A DNA stretch of 64,000 bases from Sphingomonas cremea (lineage in GTDB: Bacteria; Pseudomonadota; Alphaproteobacteria; Sphingomonadales; Sphingomonadaceae): positions 62,001 through 126,000 of the forward strand of contig NZ_JAKFGM010000001.1 of NCBI RefSeq assembly GCF_021502585.1. The letters are read 5' to 3'. Below the pieces are notes generated by a model. That model did no database searches. It was given only the letters and a program-made list of their open reading frames with translations, and was not told where the DNA came from. The position numbers and the translations under genes are program-made. This document shows, in pieces, positions 33,879 to 41,970 of this stretch. Numbering within the stretch: position 1 is the stretch's first letter; each line of letters begins with the position of its first letter.

Positions 33879-36152
33879 ATGCCCCGCAAACCACCTTCCG
33901 GCCTGCCCACCCCCAAGCAGATCCTCGACTTCATCGAATCCAGTGGCCAGCCCGCGGGAAAGCGAGAGATCGCTCGCGCATTCAAACTCTCCGGCCATGA
34001 CAAGATCATGCTGAAGGCCTTGCTCAAGGACATGGCCGACGAAGGGTTGATCGACAGCGCACCCGGCCGTGCCTTCCACAAGGCGGGCGGGGTGCCTCGC
34101 GTAACGGTGCTGCGCGTCGTGTCGGTCGACGACGGGCAGGTCTGGGCGCAGCCGGAAAGCTGGCACGCGCATACGCCGCCACCGCGTCTCCGAGTAATCG
34201 AACGGGGCAGGCGGTCGGCGCTGGCGCTTAACGACCGAATCCTCGCCCGGACCGAGGAAGCGGGGAAGGGCCATGTCGCCCATGTCATGAAGAAGCTGGC
34301 TCGTTCGGCCGAGCTGGTGCTGGGTGTGGTTCGCAAGGAGGGTGACCGCTTCTACCTGACCCCGGTCGACAAGAAGGAGCGGCGGGAGCTGCCGATTTCC
34401 GACCTGAAGGACGCCCAGCCCGGCGACCTGGTGCTGGCCGAGCCGTCGGGCCGCCCGCCGCGGGTGACGGCGCGGGTCGACGCGATCCTCGGTGATCCGT
34501 TTGCGCCGCGCAGCTTCAGCCTGATCGCCATCCACAAATATGGCCTGCGCGATGAGTTCCGCACCGAGGCGATCGTCGAGGCGAAGCATGTCGCCCATCA
34601 GCGGTTGGGCGACGACCGTGAAGACCTCACGCACCTGCCGATCGTTGCCATCGATCCGGAAGATGCGCGCGATCATGACGACGCGATCTGGGCCAGCCTA
34701 CGCGACGACGGTGACGGATGGGACGCAATCGTCGCCATCGCCGATGTCAGTTTCTACGTGCGGCCCGGCAGCGAGCTCGACCGCGAGGCCCGGGCCCGCG
34801 GTAACAGCGTCTATTTCCCCGATCGGGTCGTGCCGATGCTGCCTCACGAACTCTCGTCGGACATCTGTTCGCTGAAGCAGGGAGAGGTGCGCGCGGCGAT
34901 GACCTGCAAACTGCATGTCGGCAGGGACGGGGCGCTGAAAAGCTGGCAATTCTCACGTGCCAAGATTTGCGTAGCTGCAAATATTGCATATGAGGATGCT
35001 CAAGCCGCGATGGATGCTGCGGGCGAGCAAGTCATTGAAAATGCATCTTCTCCTTGCTCGATGCCGCCGCTTGAAGGACGGGTGCCAGGTGAGCTGGTCG
35101 ACAAGGCGCTGAAGCCGCTCTGGGCCTGCTGGCGAGCTCTGCTCGCCGCGCGCAACAAGCGCGAGCCGCTTGAGCTCGACCTGCCCGAACGGCGCGTGGT
35201 GCTCGACGAAAAGGGGCGCATCATGTCTGTCGCTCCGCGCGAACGGCTCGACGCACACCGCTTGGTTGAAGACTTTATGATTGCCGCCAACGTGGCGGCG
35301 GCCAAGGCGCTGGAACGCAAGAAGGCGCCGGTCATGTACCGCGTTCATGAAGCGCCGGGCCGGGAGAAGCTGGTCGCGCTCAAGGACTATCTTGCCACCT
35401 TCGACCTGGAGTTTGCGCTCGGTCAGGTCATCCGCCCGGCGACCTTCAACCGCATCATCGAACGGATCGGTGAGGATCATCCGGCGCGGCCCGAAATCAT
35501 GGAGCAGGTGCTGCGTACCCAGATGCAGGCGCGCTATTCGCCCGAACCGCTCGGCCATTTCGGACTGGCCCTTCCGAGCTACGCCCATTTCACATCGCCA
35601 ATCCGCCGTTATGCCGACCTGCTGGTTCACCGAGCGCTGGTCAGTTCGACGAAGCTTGGCGAGGGCGGCCTTCCGCCTGCCGACGCCGAGGCGTTCGTCG
35701 AGATCGGCGAAAAAATCTCCATTCTCGAGCGCCGAGCGATGGAAGCAGAGCGGGAGACGATCGATCGCTATGTTGCGGCCTTTCTCGCCGACAAGGTCGG
35801 GCAAATTCTCCGTTGCCGCATCACGGGTGTCCAGCCGTTCGGCTTCTTCGCGACGGTAGAGGATTTGGGCGGCGACGGGCTGGTCCCGGCAGCGATCCTC
35901 GGCAATGAATATTTCCGCTATGACGAGGCGGCCCGAGCGCTGGTCGGAGAGGAGACCGGCGAAACCTACCACGTCGGCCAGCACCTTGAGCTGAAGCTGA
36001 CTGAGGCCAACCCCGCCTCGGGTGCTCTGCGGTTCGAACTGCCCGAAGGAAAGTTCGCCGCTCCGCCGCGAATGGGCCAGCGACGAGACCGGGTCCGTGG
36101 TGGTCCGAAGCGCGGACGCCCGGCCAATATTCGCCATCGCGGACGGCGCTGA
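33879..36152 (+). CDS. rnr: Ribonuclease R
   Basis: This is a 3'-5' processive exoribonuclease that degrades structured RNA. The 757-residue protein has an N-terminal winged-helix region, cold-shock domains, the RNB domain with the acidic catalytic cluster in IDPEDARDHDDAIWA, and a C-terminal S1 domain followed by a basic tail (about 730-757). Between DAQAAMDA and LVDKALKPLW (bases about 35016-35110) there are about 18 extra residues not usual in the family, with less GC-rich codons and an inverted repeat. Translation stays in frame, so the gene is probably functional. Confidence 0.95.
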   Translation: MPRKPPSGLPTPKQILDFIESSGQPAGKREIARAFKLSGHDKIMLKALLKDMADEGLIDSAPGRAFHKAGGVPRVTVLRVVSVDDGQVWAQPESWHAHTPPPRLRVIERGRRSALALNDRILARTEEAGKGHVAHVMKKLARSAELVLGVVRKEGDRFYLTPVDKKERRELPISDLKDAQPGDLVLAEPSGRPPRVTARVDAILGDPFAPRSFSLIAIHKYGLRDEFRTEAIVEAKHVAHQRLGDDREDLTHLPIVAIDPEDARDHDDAIWASLRDDGDGWDAIVAIADVSFYVRPGSELDREARARGNSVYFPDRVVPMLPHELSSDICSLKQGEVRAAMTCKLHVGRDGALKSWQFSRAKICVAANIAYEDAQAAMDAAGEQVIENASSPCSMPPLEGRVPGELVDKALKPLWACWRALLAARNKREPLELDLPERRVVLDEKGRIMSVAPRERLDAHRLVEDFMIAANVAAAKALERKKAPVMYRVHEAPGREKLVALKDYLATFDLEFALGQVIRPATFNRIIERIGEDHPARPEIMEQVLRTQMQARYSPEPLGHFGLALPSYAHFTSPIRRYADLLVHRALVSSTKLGEGGLPPADAEAFVEIGEKISILERRAMEAERETIDRYVAAFLADKVGQILRCRITGVQPFGFFATVEDLGGDGLVPAAILGNEYFRYDEAARALVGEETGETYHVGQHLELKLTEANPASGALRFELPEGKFAAPPRMGQRRDRVRGGPKRGRPANIRHRGRR
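35024..35060. repeat. Inverted repeat inside the extra segment of rnr
   Basis: CGAGCAAG (35024-35031) and CTTGCTCG (35053-35060) are perfect complements around a 21-base loop. They lie in the AT-richer patch coding for residues absent from typical RNase R. The patch could be an in-frame palindromic insertion; one copy only is seen here. Confidence 0.5.
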
Positions 36153-36168
36153 TCATTGCTAATGGCCG

Positions 36169-36183
36169 TCCCCGAACTGGGGA
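36169..36183 (+). promoter_or_regulatory. Short hairpin overlapping the cytochrome c Shine-Dalgarno
   Basis: TCCCC (36169-36173), five loop bases and GGGGA (36179-36183) can pair. The 3' arm is part of the strong Shine-Dalgarno GGGGAGGG just before ATG 36191. Pairing could damp initiation, but a five-pair stem is small and may be chance. Confidence 0.3.
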
Positions 36184-36190
36184 GGGCTCA

Positions 36191-37048
36191 ATGGCAAAAG
36201 CGTTGCGTTGGTTCGGTTATCTGGTTGGTTTTTTGCTGGTACTGGCGTTGTTGGCGGCGGCCTGGGTGTGGTTCGCTTCCGAGCGCGCACTAGGCGGCAA
36301 GGTTGAAGGCGTCCCGGAAACGCTCGTCACGCCGACTGCCGCGCAGCTGGCCGACGGCCCACGCCAACTCCGCGTCATGGGCTGCATTAGCTGTCATGGC
36401 GACGGGCTTCGCGGGAACCTCATGTTCTCCGAGCCAAACGTCGCGGATGTCTATGCACCTAACCTGACTTTGGTCGCAGCCAAGGCCAACGATCAGCAAC
36501 TCGCCCGCGCGATCCGCCAGGGTATTGGCACAGACGGCAGGCCGCTGCTGATCATGCCCTCTTCCCAATATTCCCGGATGGACGATGCGGAGACCGCGGC
36601 GCTGATTGCCGCGATCCGGGGGCTTCCCGTCGGTGGAAAACAGACTCCGCCAAATCACGTCGGCCCGCTGGGCCGCATCGGCCTGGCGGCTGGCAAACTG
36701 CATACCCAGCCCAGCCAAGTAGCGCGATACAAGGAAAACATGCCCGCTGACCTCGGACCGCAGTTCGCCGCGGGCCGCAAATTGGCGATGGTCAATTGCG
36801 CCGAATGCCATGGCCCCACGTTCGGCGGTGGGGAGCCCAAGCCGGGCCTGAAGGCGCCGGACCTGGTCGTCGCCGGCGCTTACGACCTGCCGGAATTCAA
36901 GCGGCTGATGCGGACGGGCGTCCCTACCGGTGGCCGCAAGCTCGACATGATGGCGGACGTTTCGCGAAATGATTTCAGCCACCTAACGGATGCGGAGATC
37001 GAGGCGATCCACGACTATCTGGTGGAGCGGGCAAACCGCGCTAACTGA
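36191..37048 (+). CDS. Membrane-anchored dihaem cytochrome c
   Basis: This 285-residue protein has one N-terminal membrane anchor (residues about 7-28) and two c-type haem domains. Haem motifs are CISCH (Cys65-His69) and CAECH (Cys203-His207). Candidate axial methionines lie in the MPSSQY and LDMMAD regions. It resembles the cytochrome subunits of membrane sugar or alcohol dehydrogenases. If the sorbosone-type enzymes of this genome use PQQ, such a cytochrome could accept their electrons, but no genetic link is visible. It starts behind a strong Shine-Dalgarno. Confidence 0.9.
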   Translation: MAKALRWFGYLVGFLLVLALLAAAWVWFASERALGGKVEGVPETLVTPTAAQLADGPRQLRVMGCISCHGDGLRGNLMFSEPNVADVYAPNLTLVAAKANDQQLARAIRQGIGTDGRPLLIMPSSQYSRMDDAETAALIAAIRGLPVGGKQTPPNHVGPLGRIGLAAGKLHTQPSQVARYKENMPADLGPQFAAGRKLAMVNCAECHGPTFGGGEPKPGLKAPDLVVAGAYDLPEFKRLMRTGVPTGGRKLDMMADVSRNDFSHLTDAEIEAIHDYLVERANRAN

Positions 37049-37071
37049 TTTATTCTACCAATACAGCTGGC

Positions 37072-37089
37072 CTGTCGACCAACCGACAG
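37072..37089 (+). terminator. Possible hairpin after the cytochrome c gene
   Basis: CTGTCG (37072-37077) and CGACAG (37084-37089) form a perfect six-pair stem 24 bases after the cytochrome stop. There is no T-run, so terminator function is uncertain. Confidence 0.3.
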
Positions 37090-37156
37090 AGGGCGGATGG
37101 CATGGCGCGTCCCTCCCGCCGTAAAAGCAATGCGGGATGTCGTTGGGAGAAGTGCA

Positions 37157-37366
37157 ATGCGTATTATCACCTTGGCGACGCTGTCTGCTGCCCTTGTCTT
37201 TGCCGTTCCGGCGACGGCCAAGGGCCAGTCCGATTCCGATCAACCGACCGCTGGCCAGTCCGCCGAAAAGAAGGTCTGCAAGAAATTGAAGGTGACCGGT
37301 TCGCGCATGGGCGACCGAGTATGCCTGACTGCAAGCGAATGGAAAAAGGTTGAGGAGCAAAAATAA
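37157..37366 (+). CDS. Small secreted protein with a conserved Cys-pair core
   Basis: This is a 69-residue protein. The signal peptide runs MRIITLATLSAALVFAVPATA. The mature part has a short polar spacer, then KKVCKKLKVTGSRMGDRVC and a basic tail (SEWKKVEEQ). The two cysteines (residues 42 and 57) may form a disulfide. I have the impression that similar small proteins are common in sphingomonads, but no function is known to me. ATG 37157 is chosen because it opens the signal peptide; the frame continues upstream without a sensible start. Confidence 0.7.
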   Translation: MRIITLATLSAALVFAVPATAKGQSDSDQPTAGQSAEKKVCKKLKVTGSRMGDRVCLTASEWKKVEEQK

Positions 37367-37469
37367 AGGCGTACGGGCCGGTTTGAACTTTTCCGCCGTC
37401 CGGCCGGCTCGTCCGCAACCAATCCAGCTGCCGCGCGCTTAGCCTGACGTTCGACCAGGGGAGGCACGC

Positions 37470-38060
37470 ATGCCAGTTCACAAGATCGCGATCATTGTCG
37501 GCAGCCTTCGTGAAGGCAGCATCAACCGCAAGATCGCGCGGTCGATCTGCGCACTTAAGGACGACAATCTCGATTGCTCGATCGTCGAGATCGGCGACCT
37601 GCCGCTTTTCAACCAGGATCTGGAGCAGAACCCGCCTGAACAATGGGTTCGGTTCAAGGAAAAGATCGCGGCAGTCGACGGCATCCTTTTCTGCACGCCG
37701 GAATATAATCGCGGCATGCCGGGCGTATTGAAGAACGCGATCGACGTCGGCTCACGGCCTTATGGTCGCAGCGTCTGGGACCGGAAGCCCGCGGCCATCG
37801 TCAGCGCTTCACCGGGAACCATTGGCGGGGCGCTGGCCAACCACCAGGTCCGCCAGTCTTGCGTGTTCCTCAACATGCCGGTGATGCAGCAGCCCGAGGC
37901 CTATCTCGGCCACGTCAACGACGAGAGCTTCGACGAGAATGGCAAGCTGAAGGAGGGGCCGCTTCTAGGGCTGGTCGAGAAGCTTGCTCATGCCTTTGCC
38001 GAGTGGGTGACGACAATTCACGAAGCTCGGGCGCACCTGGAGCGCACAGCACGCGGTTAA
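37470..38060 (+). CDS. NADPH-dependent FMN reductase (ChrR/AzoR-like flavodoxin fold)
   Basis: This 196-residue flavoprotein has the FMN phosphate loop GSLREGSINRKIA at the N-terminus, the TPEYNRGMPGVLKNAIDVGS segment that lines the flavin, and SPGTIGGALANHQVRQ. Members reduce quinones, chromate or FMN and usually act as antioxidants. It starts at ATG 37470 behind AGGGGAGG. It is followed by a small YegP-like gene on the same strand. Confidence 0.9.
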   Translation: MPVHKIAIIVGSLREGSINRKIARSICALKDDNLDCSIVEIGDLPLFNQDLEQNPPEQWVRFKEKIAAVDGILFCTPEYNRGMPGVLKNAIDVGSRPYGRSVWDRKPAAIVSASPGTIGGALANHQVRQSCVFLNMPVMQQPEAYLGHVNDESFDENGKLKEGPLLGLVEKLAHAFAEWVTTIHEARAHLERTARG

Positions 38061-38122
38061 ATCATGGAACTGTCACCATGGCGGAACATTGACCGCTAGC
38101 CCCAAGAGCGAGGGAGGAAGCC

Positions 38123-38302
38123 ATGGCCCATGAGTTTGTGATCCGGAAATCGGCAAACGGCGAATTTCGCGCCTATTTCGAGTATAATGGCGAGAAGATT
38201 TTCTGGACCGAGGGCTATTCGAGCAAAGCCAGCGCCAAGAATGCGATCGAGTCCATCCAGAAGAATGGACCGGGCGCTCCAACCGACGATCAAACGAGCT
38301 AA
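38123..38302 (+). CDS. YegP-like (DUF1508) small protein
   Basis: This is a 59-residue open frame starting at ATG 38123 behind GGGAGG. The sequence has the DUF1508 repeat pattern: FVIRKSANGEFRAYF, then SKASAKNAIESIQKN, with the alternating strands and the conserved N-G-x-F. The family is of unknown role, often linked to stress. It ends four bases before the convergent dcd stop. Confidence 0.85.
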   Translation: MAHEFVIRKSANGEFRAYFEYNGEKIFWTEGYSSKASAKNAIESIQKNGPGAPTDDQTS

Positions 38303-38305
38303 GCT

Positions 38306-38860
38306 CTAAAGCTTCGGCAACGTCACGCCGCGCTGGCCCATATATTTGCCGGCGCGGTCGGCATAGCTGGTCTCGCAGCGCTCATTCCCTTTCAGGAACA
38401 GGAACTGGCACGCGCCTTCGTTGGCGTAGATTTTGGCCGGTAGCGGCGTGGTGTTGGAAAATTCCAGCGTGACATGCCCCTCCCAGCCGGGCTCGAGCGG
38501 GGTCACGTTCACGATGATTCCGCAGCGGGCATAGGTCGATTTGCCAAGGCAGATCACCAGCACATCCTCTGGCACGCGGAAATATTCGACCGTCCGGGCC
38601 AGCGCGAAGCTGTTGGGCGGGATGATGCAGACTTGGGTCTGCCGGTCGACGAAACTGTTCGACGCGAAATCCTTCGGATCGACGGTCGCGCTGTCGACGT
38701 TGGTGAAAATCTTGAACTCGTCGGCGACGCGCGCGTCATAGCCGTAGGAGGAAAGGCCATAGCTGATGCAGCCCTCGCGGCGCTGCGCCTCGACGAATGG
38801 CTCGATCATGCCGTTATTGAGCGCCTGCTCGCGAATCCAGCGGTCCGATTGAATGGTCAT
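38306..38860 (-). CDS. dcd: dCTP deaminase
   Basis: Dcd deaminates dCTP to dUTP, feeding dTMP synthesis. The 184-residue protein has the dUTPase-like trimer fold with [48 protein letters not shown] (catalytic Glu in this segment) and the C-terminal [12 protein letters not shown]. It is divergent from dnaB across a 119-base gap. Confidence 0.97.
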   Translation of the reverse strand: MTIQSDRWIREQALNNGMIEPFVEAQRREGCISYGLSSYGYDARVADEFKIFTNVDSATVDPKDFASNSFVDRQTQVCIIPPNSFALARTVEYFRVPEDVLVICLGKSTYARCGIIVNVTPLEPGWEGHVTLEFSNTTPLPAKIYANEGACQFLFLKGNERCETSYADRAGKYMGQRGVTLPKL

Positions 38861-38905
38861 GCGCCACCGCTAGCCGCCGCGACGGGCGGCGCGCAATGCC
38901 GCTGA

Positions 38906-38914
38906 TTATCCACA
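38906..38914 (+). promoter_or_regulatory. Consensus DnaA box in the dcd-dnaB intergenic region
   Basis: TTATCCACA, the exact strong DnaA-binding consensus, lies 66 bases before the dnaB start and 46 before the dcd start. Only one box was noticed, so an origin is unlikely. Control of dnaB or dcd by DnaA is a plausible reading. Confidence 0.55.
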
Positions 38915-38979
38915 GGCGCGTCCACGAAAATCGTCGAGGCGGGATGGAGCCTGACCGCGGTTGCGCATAGTCTGCACCC

Positions 38980-40494
38980 ATGGCCGAAGTTATCCGAATC
39001 AATGAGGGCGCTGAAACGCCCGCAACCCCATCGCTCCCCCAAAATATCGAGGCGGAGGCGGCGCTGCTTGGCGCGTTGATGATCGACAACCGGCTGGTCG
39101 AGGACATTCAGATCCGGCTGAAGCCGCATCATTTCTTCGAGCCGCTGCATGGGCGCATCTATGAGGCCATCCTCAGGATGACCGACAAGAATATGGTCGC
39201 CAACCCGGTCACCTTGAAGCCGATGTTCGACGGCGATGAAGCGATGAAGGAGGTCGGCGGTCCGGCCTATCTCGCCCAGTTGACCGGCTCCGGCGCCGCA
39301 GTGATCGGCGCGCGCGATTTCGCCGCTCAGATTTACGATTTGGCACTGCTTCGCGCGCTGGTCGGGGTCGGCCGCGACATGGTCGAAGGCGCGCTCGACA
39401 CGTCCGACGAAGTCGCGCCGCTGACCCAGATCGAGCGGGCGGAAAGCGAACTATACCGCGTCGCCGAAGAGGGCGGGAACGAGGGGAAGGTCAAAAGCTT
39501 CGGCGAGGCGACCAGGCTTGCGCTCGAACAGGCGGAACGCGCGCTCAACAGTGGCGGTCATCTATCGGGGGTCACCACGGGCCTGGAGGGCATCAACGCC
39601 AAGATCGGCGGCCTCCACAAGAGCGACCTCACCATCCTCGCCGGGCGTCCGGGCATGGGCAAGACCTCGCTTGCCACCAACATCGCCTTCGCTTCCGCGC
39701 AGCGGTTCGTTCGCGACCAGGAAGACGGCATCGAGCCTGGGAAGAGCGCCGGTGCGCCGGTTGCCTTCTTCAGCCTCGAAATGTCGGCCGATCAGCTTGC
39801 GACGCGTATCCTGGCAGAGCAGTCGGGCATCAGTTCGGAAAACCTCCGCATGGGCAAGATCAGCCAGCAGGAATTCCGCTCGCTGGCTCGAGCCGCGGGC
39901 GAACTGTCGACCCTGCCGCTGTACATCGACGATACGCCTGGCCTCACCATCGCAGCGCTCCGCGCCCGTGCCCGCCGTTTGAAGCGGCAGAAGGGCATCG
40001 GCATGGTCGTGGTCGATTATCTCCAGCTGCTGCAGGGGACGGGCAAGAGCAGCAACGACAATCGCGTCCAGGAAATCTCGGAAATCAGCCGTGGCCTGAA
40101 GCAACTCGCCAAGGAGCTCGACCTGCCGGTGATGGCGCTATCGCAGCTGAGCCGTGCGGTCGAGCAGCGCGAGGACAAGAAGCCGCAGCTATCCGACCTT
40201 CGCGAATCCGGCTCGATCGAGCAGGACGCCGACATCGTGCTGTTCGTCTATCGTGAGGATTATTACGTCGCCGCAAAGGAACCCAAGCGGCCGATGGAAG
40301 GCGACGACGCCAAAATCTTCGAGGCCTATGAGCAATGGCAGCGCGACATGGAGCGGGTCTACGGCATGGCCGAATTGATCGTCGCCAAGCAGCGCCACGG
40401 CGCCACCGGCAAGGTCAAGATGCGCTTCGACAGCCGAACTACCAAGTTCAGCGATCCGGTCGACGAAACCTATATGCCGGAGCTGCGCGGCTGA
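38980..40494 (+). CDS. dnaB: Replicative DNA helicase DnaB
   Basis: DnaB is the hexameric 5'-3' helicase of the replication fork. The N-terminal primase-interaction domain spans about 20-140. The RecA-like domain has Walker A GRPGMGKT (222-229), MVVVDYLQLLQG (Walker B region) and SQLSRAVEQREDKKPQLSDLRESG. No intein is present. The 504-residue length is normal. The stop codon abuts the convergent astD stop with no spacer. Confidence 0.97.
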   Translation: MAEVIRINEGAETPATPSLPQNIEAEAALLGALMIDNRLVEDIQIRLKPHHFFEPLHGRIYEAILRMTDKNMVANPVTLKPMFDGDEAMKEVGGPAYLAQLTGSGAAVIGARDFAAQIYDLALLRALVGVGRDMVEGALDTSDEVAPLTQIERAESELYRVAEEGGNEGKVKSFGEATRLALEQAERALNSGGHLSGVTTGLEGINAKIGGLHKSDLTILAGRPGMGKTSLATNIAFASAQRFVRDQEDGIEPGKSAGAPVAFFSLEMSADQLATRILAEQSGISSENLRMGKISQQEFRSLARAAGELSTLPLYIDDTPGLTIAALRARARRLKRQKGIGMVVVDYLQLLQGTGKSSNDNRVQEISEISRGLKQLAKELDLPVMALSQLSRAVEQREDKKPQLSDLRESGSIEQDADIVLFVYREDYYVAAKEPKRPMEGDDAKIFEAYEQWQRDMERVYGMAELIVAKQRHGATGKVKMRFDSRTTKFSDPVDETYMPELRG

Positions 40495-41925
40495 TCAGTC
40501 GTCGGTCGGAACATAGGCGTCGCGGAGGCCTTCTCCGATCACCGCTCTGGTTACTTCTGCTTCAACACTTGTTACCGGATATGCACAATAGTCGGCGGCA
40601 TAATAGGCGCTCGGACGATGATTTCCGCTAAAGCCCACGCCGCCGAATGGAGCGTTGGAGGGGGCGCCGTTGGTAGGCTTGTTCCAGTTGATCACACCCG
40701 AGCGGACGTTAGCCCAGAAGCGATCGTACAGCGCCGGATCCTTGGTCAGCACGCTCGCCGCCAGGCCGAAGCGAGTGTTGTTGGCCTCGTCGATTGCCGC
40801 ATCGAAATCCTTGACGCGGATGAGTTGAAGCACCGGGCCGAACAATTCCTCGTCGGGACGGTCAGTCACGTCGGTCATGTCGATCAGCGCGGGCGTAAGG
40901 TAGGGCCGTTCCTCATGCGGACGATCGAGCCGGCGGATCGGCTTTCCACCCTTCATCATCAGCCCGAGAAAGCGGTCCTGGAGGATATCGGCGGCCGCCT
41001 GGTCGATTACCGGGCCCATGAACGGTTGAGGGTCGGCCATCGGGTGATCGACGATGATCCGATCGATCAGCTTGGTTATCTCTTCGACCAGCCCCTCATG
41101 CTTTCCATCCTCGACGATCAGCCGGCGCGCAGCGGTACAGCGTTGCCCGGCCGAAAGATAAGCGGATTGGACGATGATCGTCGCAGCGGCCTGTAGGTCG
41201 GGTGCGTCCCAGACGACGATCGGGCTGTTGCCGCCAAGCTCGAGCGCCAGTATCTTGTTTGGCGTTTCAGCGAATTGACGGTGGAGCGCCATTCCCGCGC
41301 CAACCGATCCGGTAAACAGCAGGCCATCGATTCCCGCCTGGCTGGCTAAAGACTTGCCCTCGGCCGCTCCCCCGATCAGCAGGCGCAACGCCCCTTCGGG
41401 CACGCCCGCCTCATGAAAGCAGCGAACCAGATATTCGCCGGTGGCCGGGGTTTTCTCGGACGGCTTGAACACAATAGCATTGCCGGCGATCAGCGCTGGG
41501 ACGATGTGGCCGTTGGGAAGGTGAGCGGGGAAATTATAAGGGCCGAGTACCGCCAGCACACCATGAGGCTTGTGGCGCACGGCGATCTTGTTGCCCATGG
41601 CCGCTTCCAGCCGGCTGGTCGGGGTCCGGTCCGAATAGGCGTTGATCGAAATCTCTACCTTGCCGATGACCGAATTGACCTCGGTCTTGGCCTCCCAGAA
41701 CGGCTTGCCGGTCTCTCGCGCAATCAGTTCCGCGAACTCTTCCTCCCGCGCCCTGACCACATTGGCGAAACGGCGCAGCGTCTCCATCCGGAAAGTGACG
41801 GAATGTGCCGCCCACTCGGCCCAGGAGGCGCGCGCAATGGCGACCTCGGCCGCGGCATCGCCAACCGGCCCGGACCAGACTTCCGCGCCGGTCGCCGGCT
41901 CGGTCGATACGATCATGTCAGTCAT
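40495..41925 (-). CDS. astD: Succinylglutamate-semialdehyde dehydrogenase-like aldehyde dehydrogenase
   Basis: This is an NAD-dependent aldehyde dehydrogenase of 476 residues. The catalytic cysteine lies in SAGQRCTAARR, the general-base glutamate in ALELGGNSP, and the NAD motif in FTGSVGAG. GPYNFPAHLPNGHIVPALIAGN is characteristic of AstD, the fourth step of the arginine succinyltransferase pathway. The other ast genes are not in the window, so the AstD assignment rests on sequence. ATG 41925 (MTDMIV) is preferred over an upstream start. Confidence 0.85.
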   Translation of the reverse strand: MTDMIVSTEPATGAEVWSGPVGDAAAEVAIARASWAEWAAHSVTFRMETLRRFANVVRAREEEFAELIARETGKPFWEAKTEVNSVIGKVEISINAYSDRTPTSRLEAAMGNKIAVRHKPHGVLAVLGPYNFPAHLPNGHIVPALIAGNAIVFKPSEKTPATGEYLVRCFHEAGVPEGALRLLIGGAAEGKSLASQAGIDGLLFTGSVGAGMALHRQFAETPNKILALELGGNSPIVVWDAPDLQAAATIIVQSAYLSAGQRCTAARRLIVEDGKHEGLVEEITKLIDRIIVDHPMADPQPFMGPVIDQAAADILQDRFLGLMMKGGKPIRRLDRPHEERPYLTPALIDMTDVTDRPDEELFGPVLQLIRVKDFDAAIDEANNTRFGLAASVLTKDPALYDRFWANVRSGVINWNKPTNGAPSNAPFGGVGFSGNHRPSAYYAADYCAYPVTSVEAEVTRAVIGEGLRDAYVPTDD

Positions 41926-41970
41926 GGATGCTCCAGCACGTCGGCGCGTTCCCACGACGGCGCGCTTGGG

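Noticed and set aside
38861-38979. Replication origin between dcd and dnaB
   Set aside because: Only one DnaA box was found, without an AT-rich unwinding region or further boxes.
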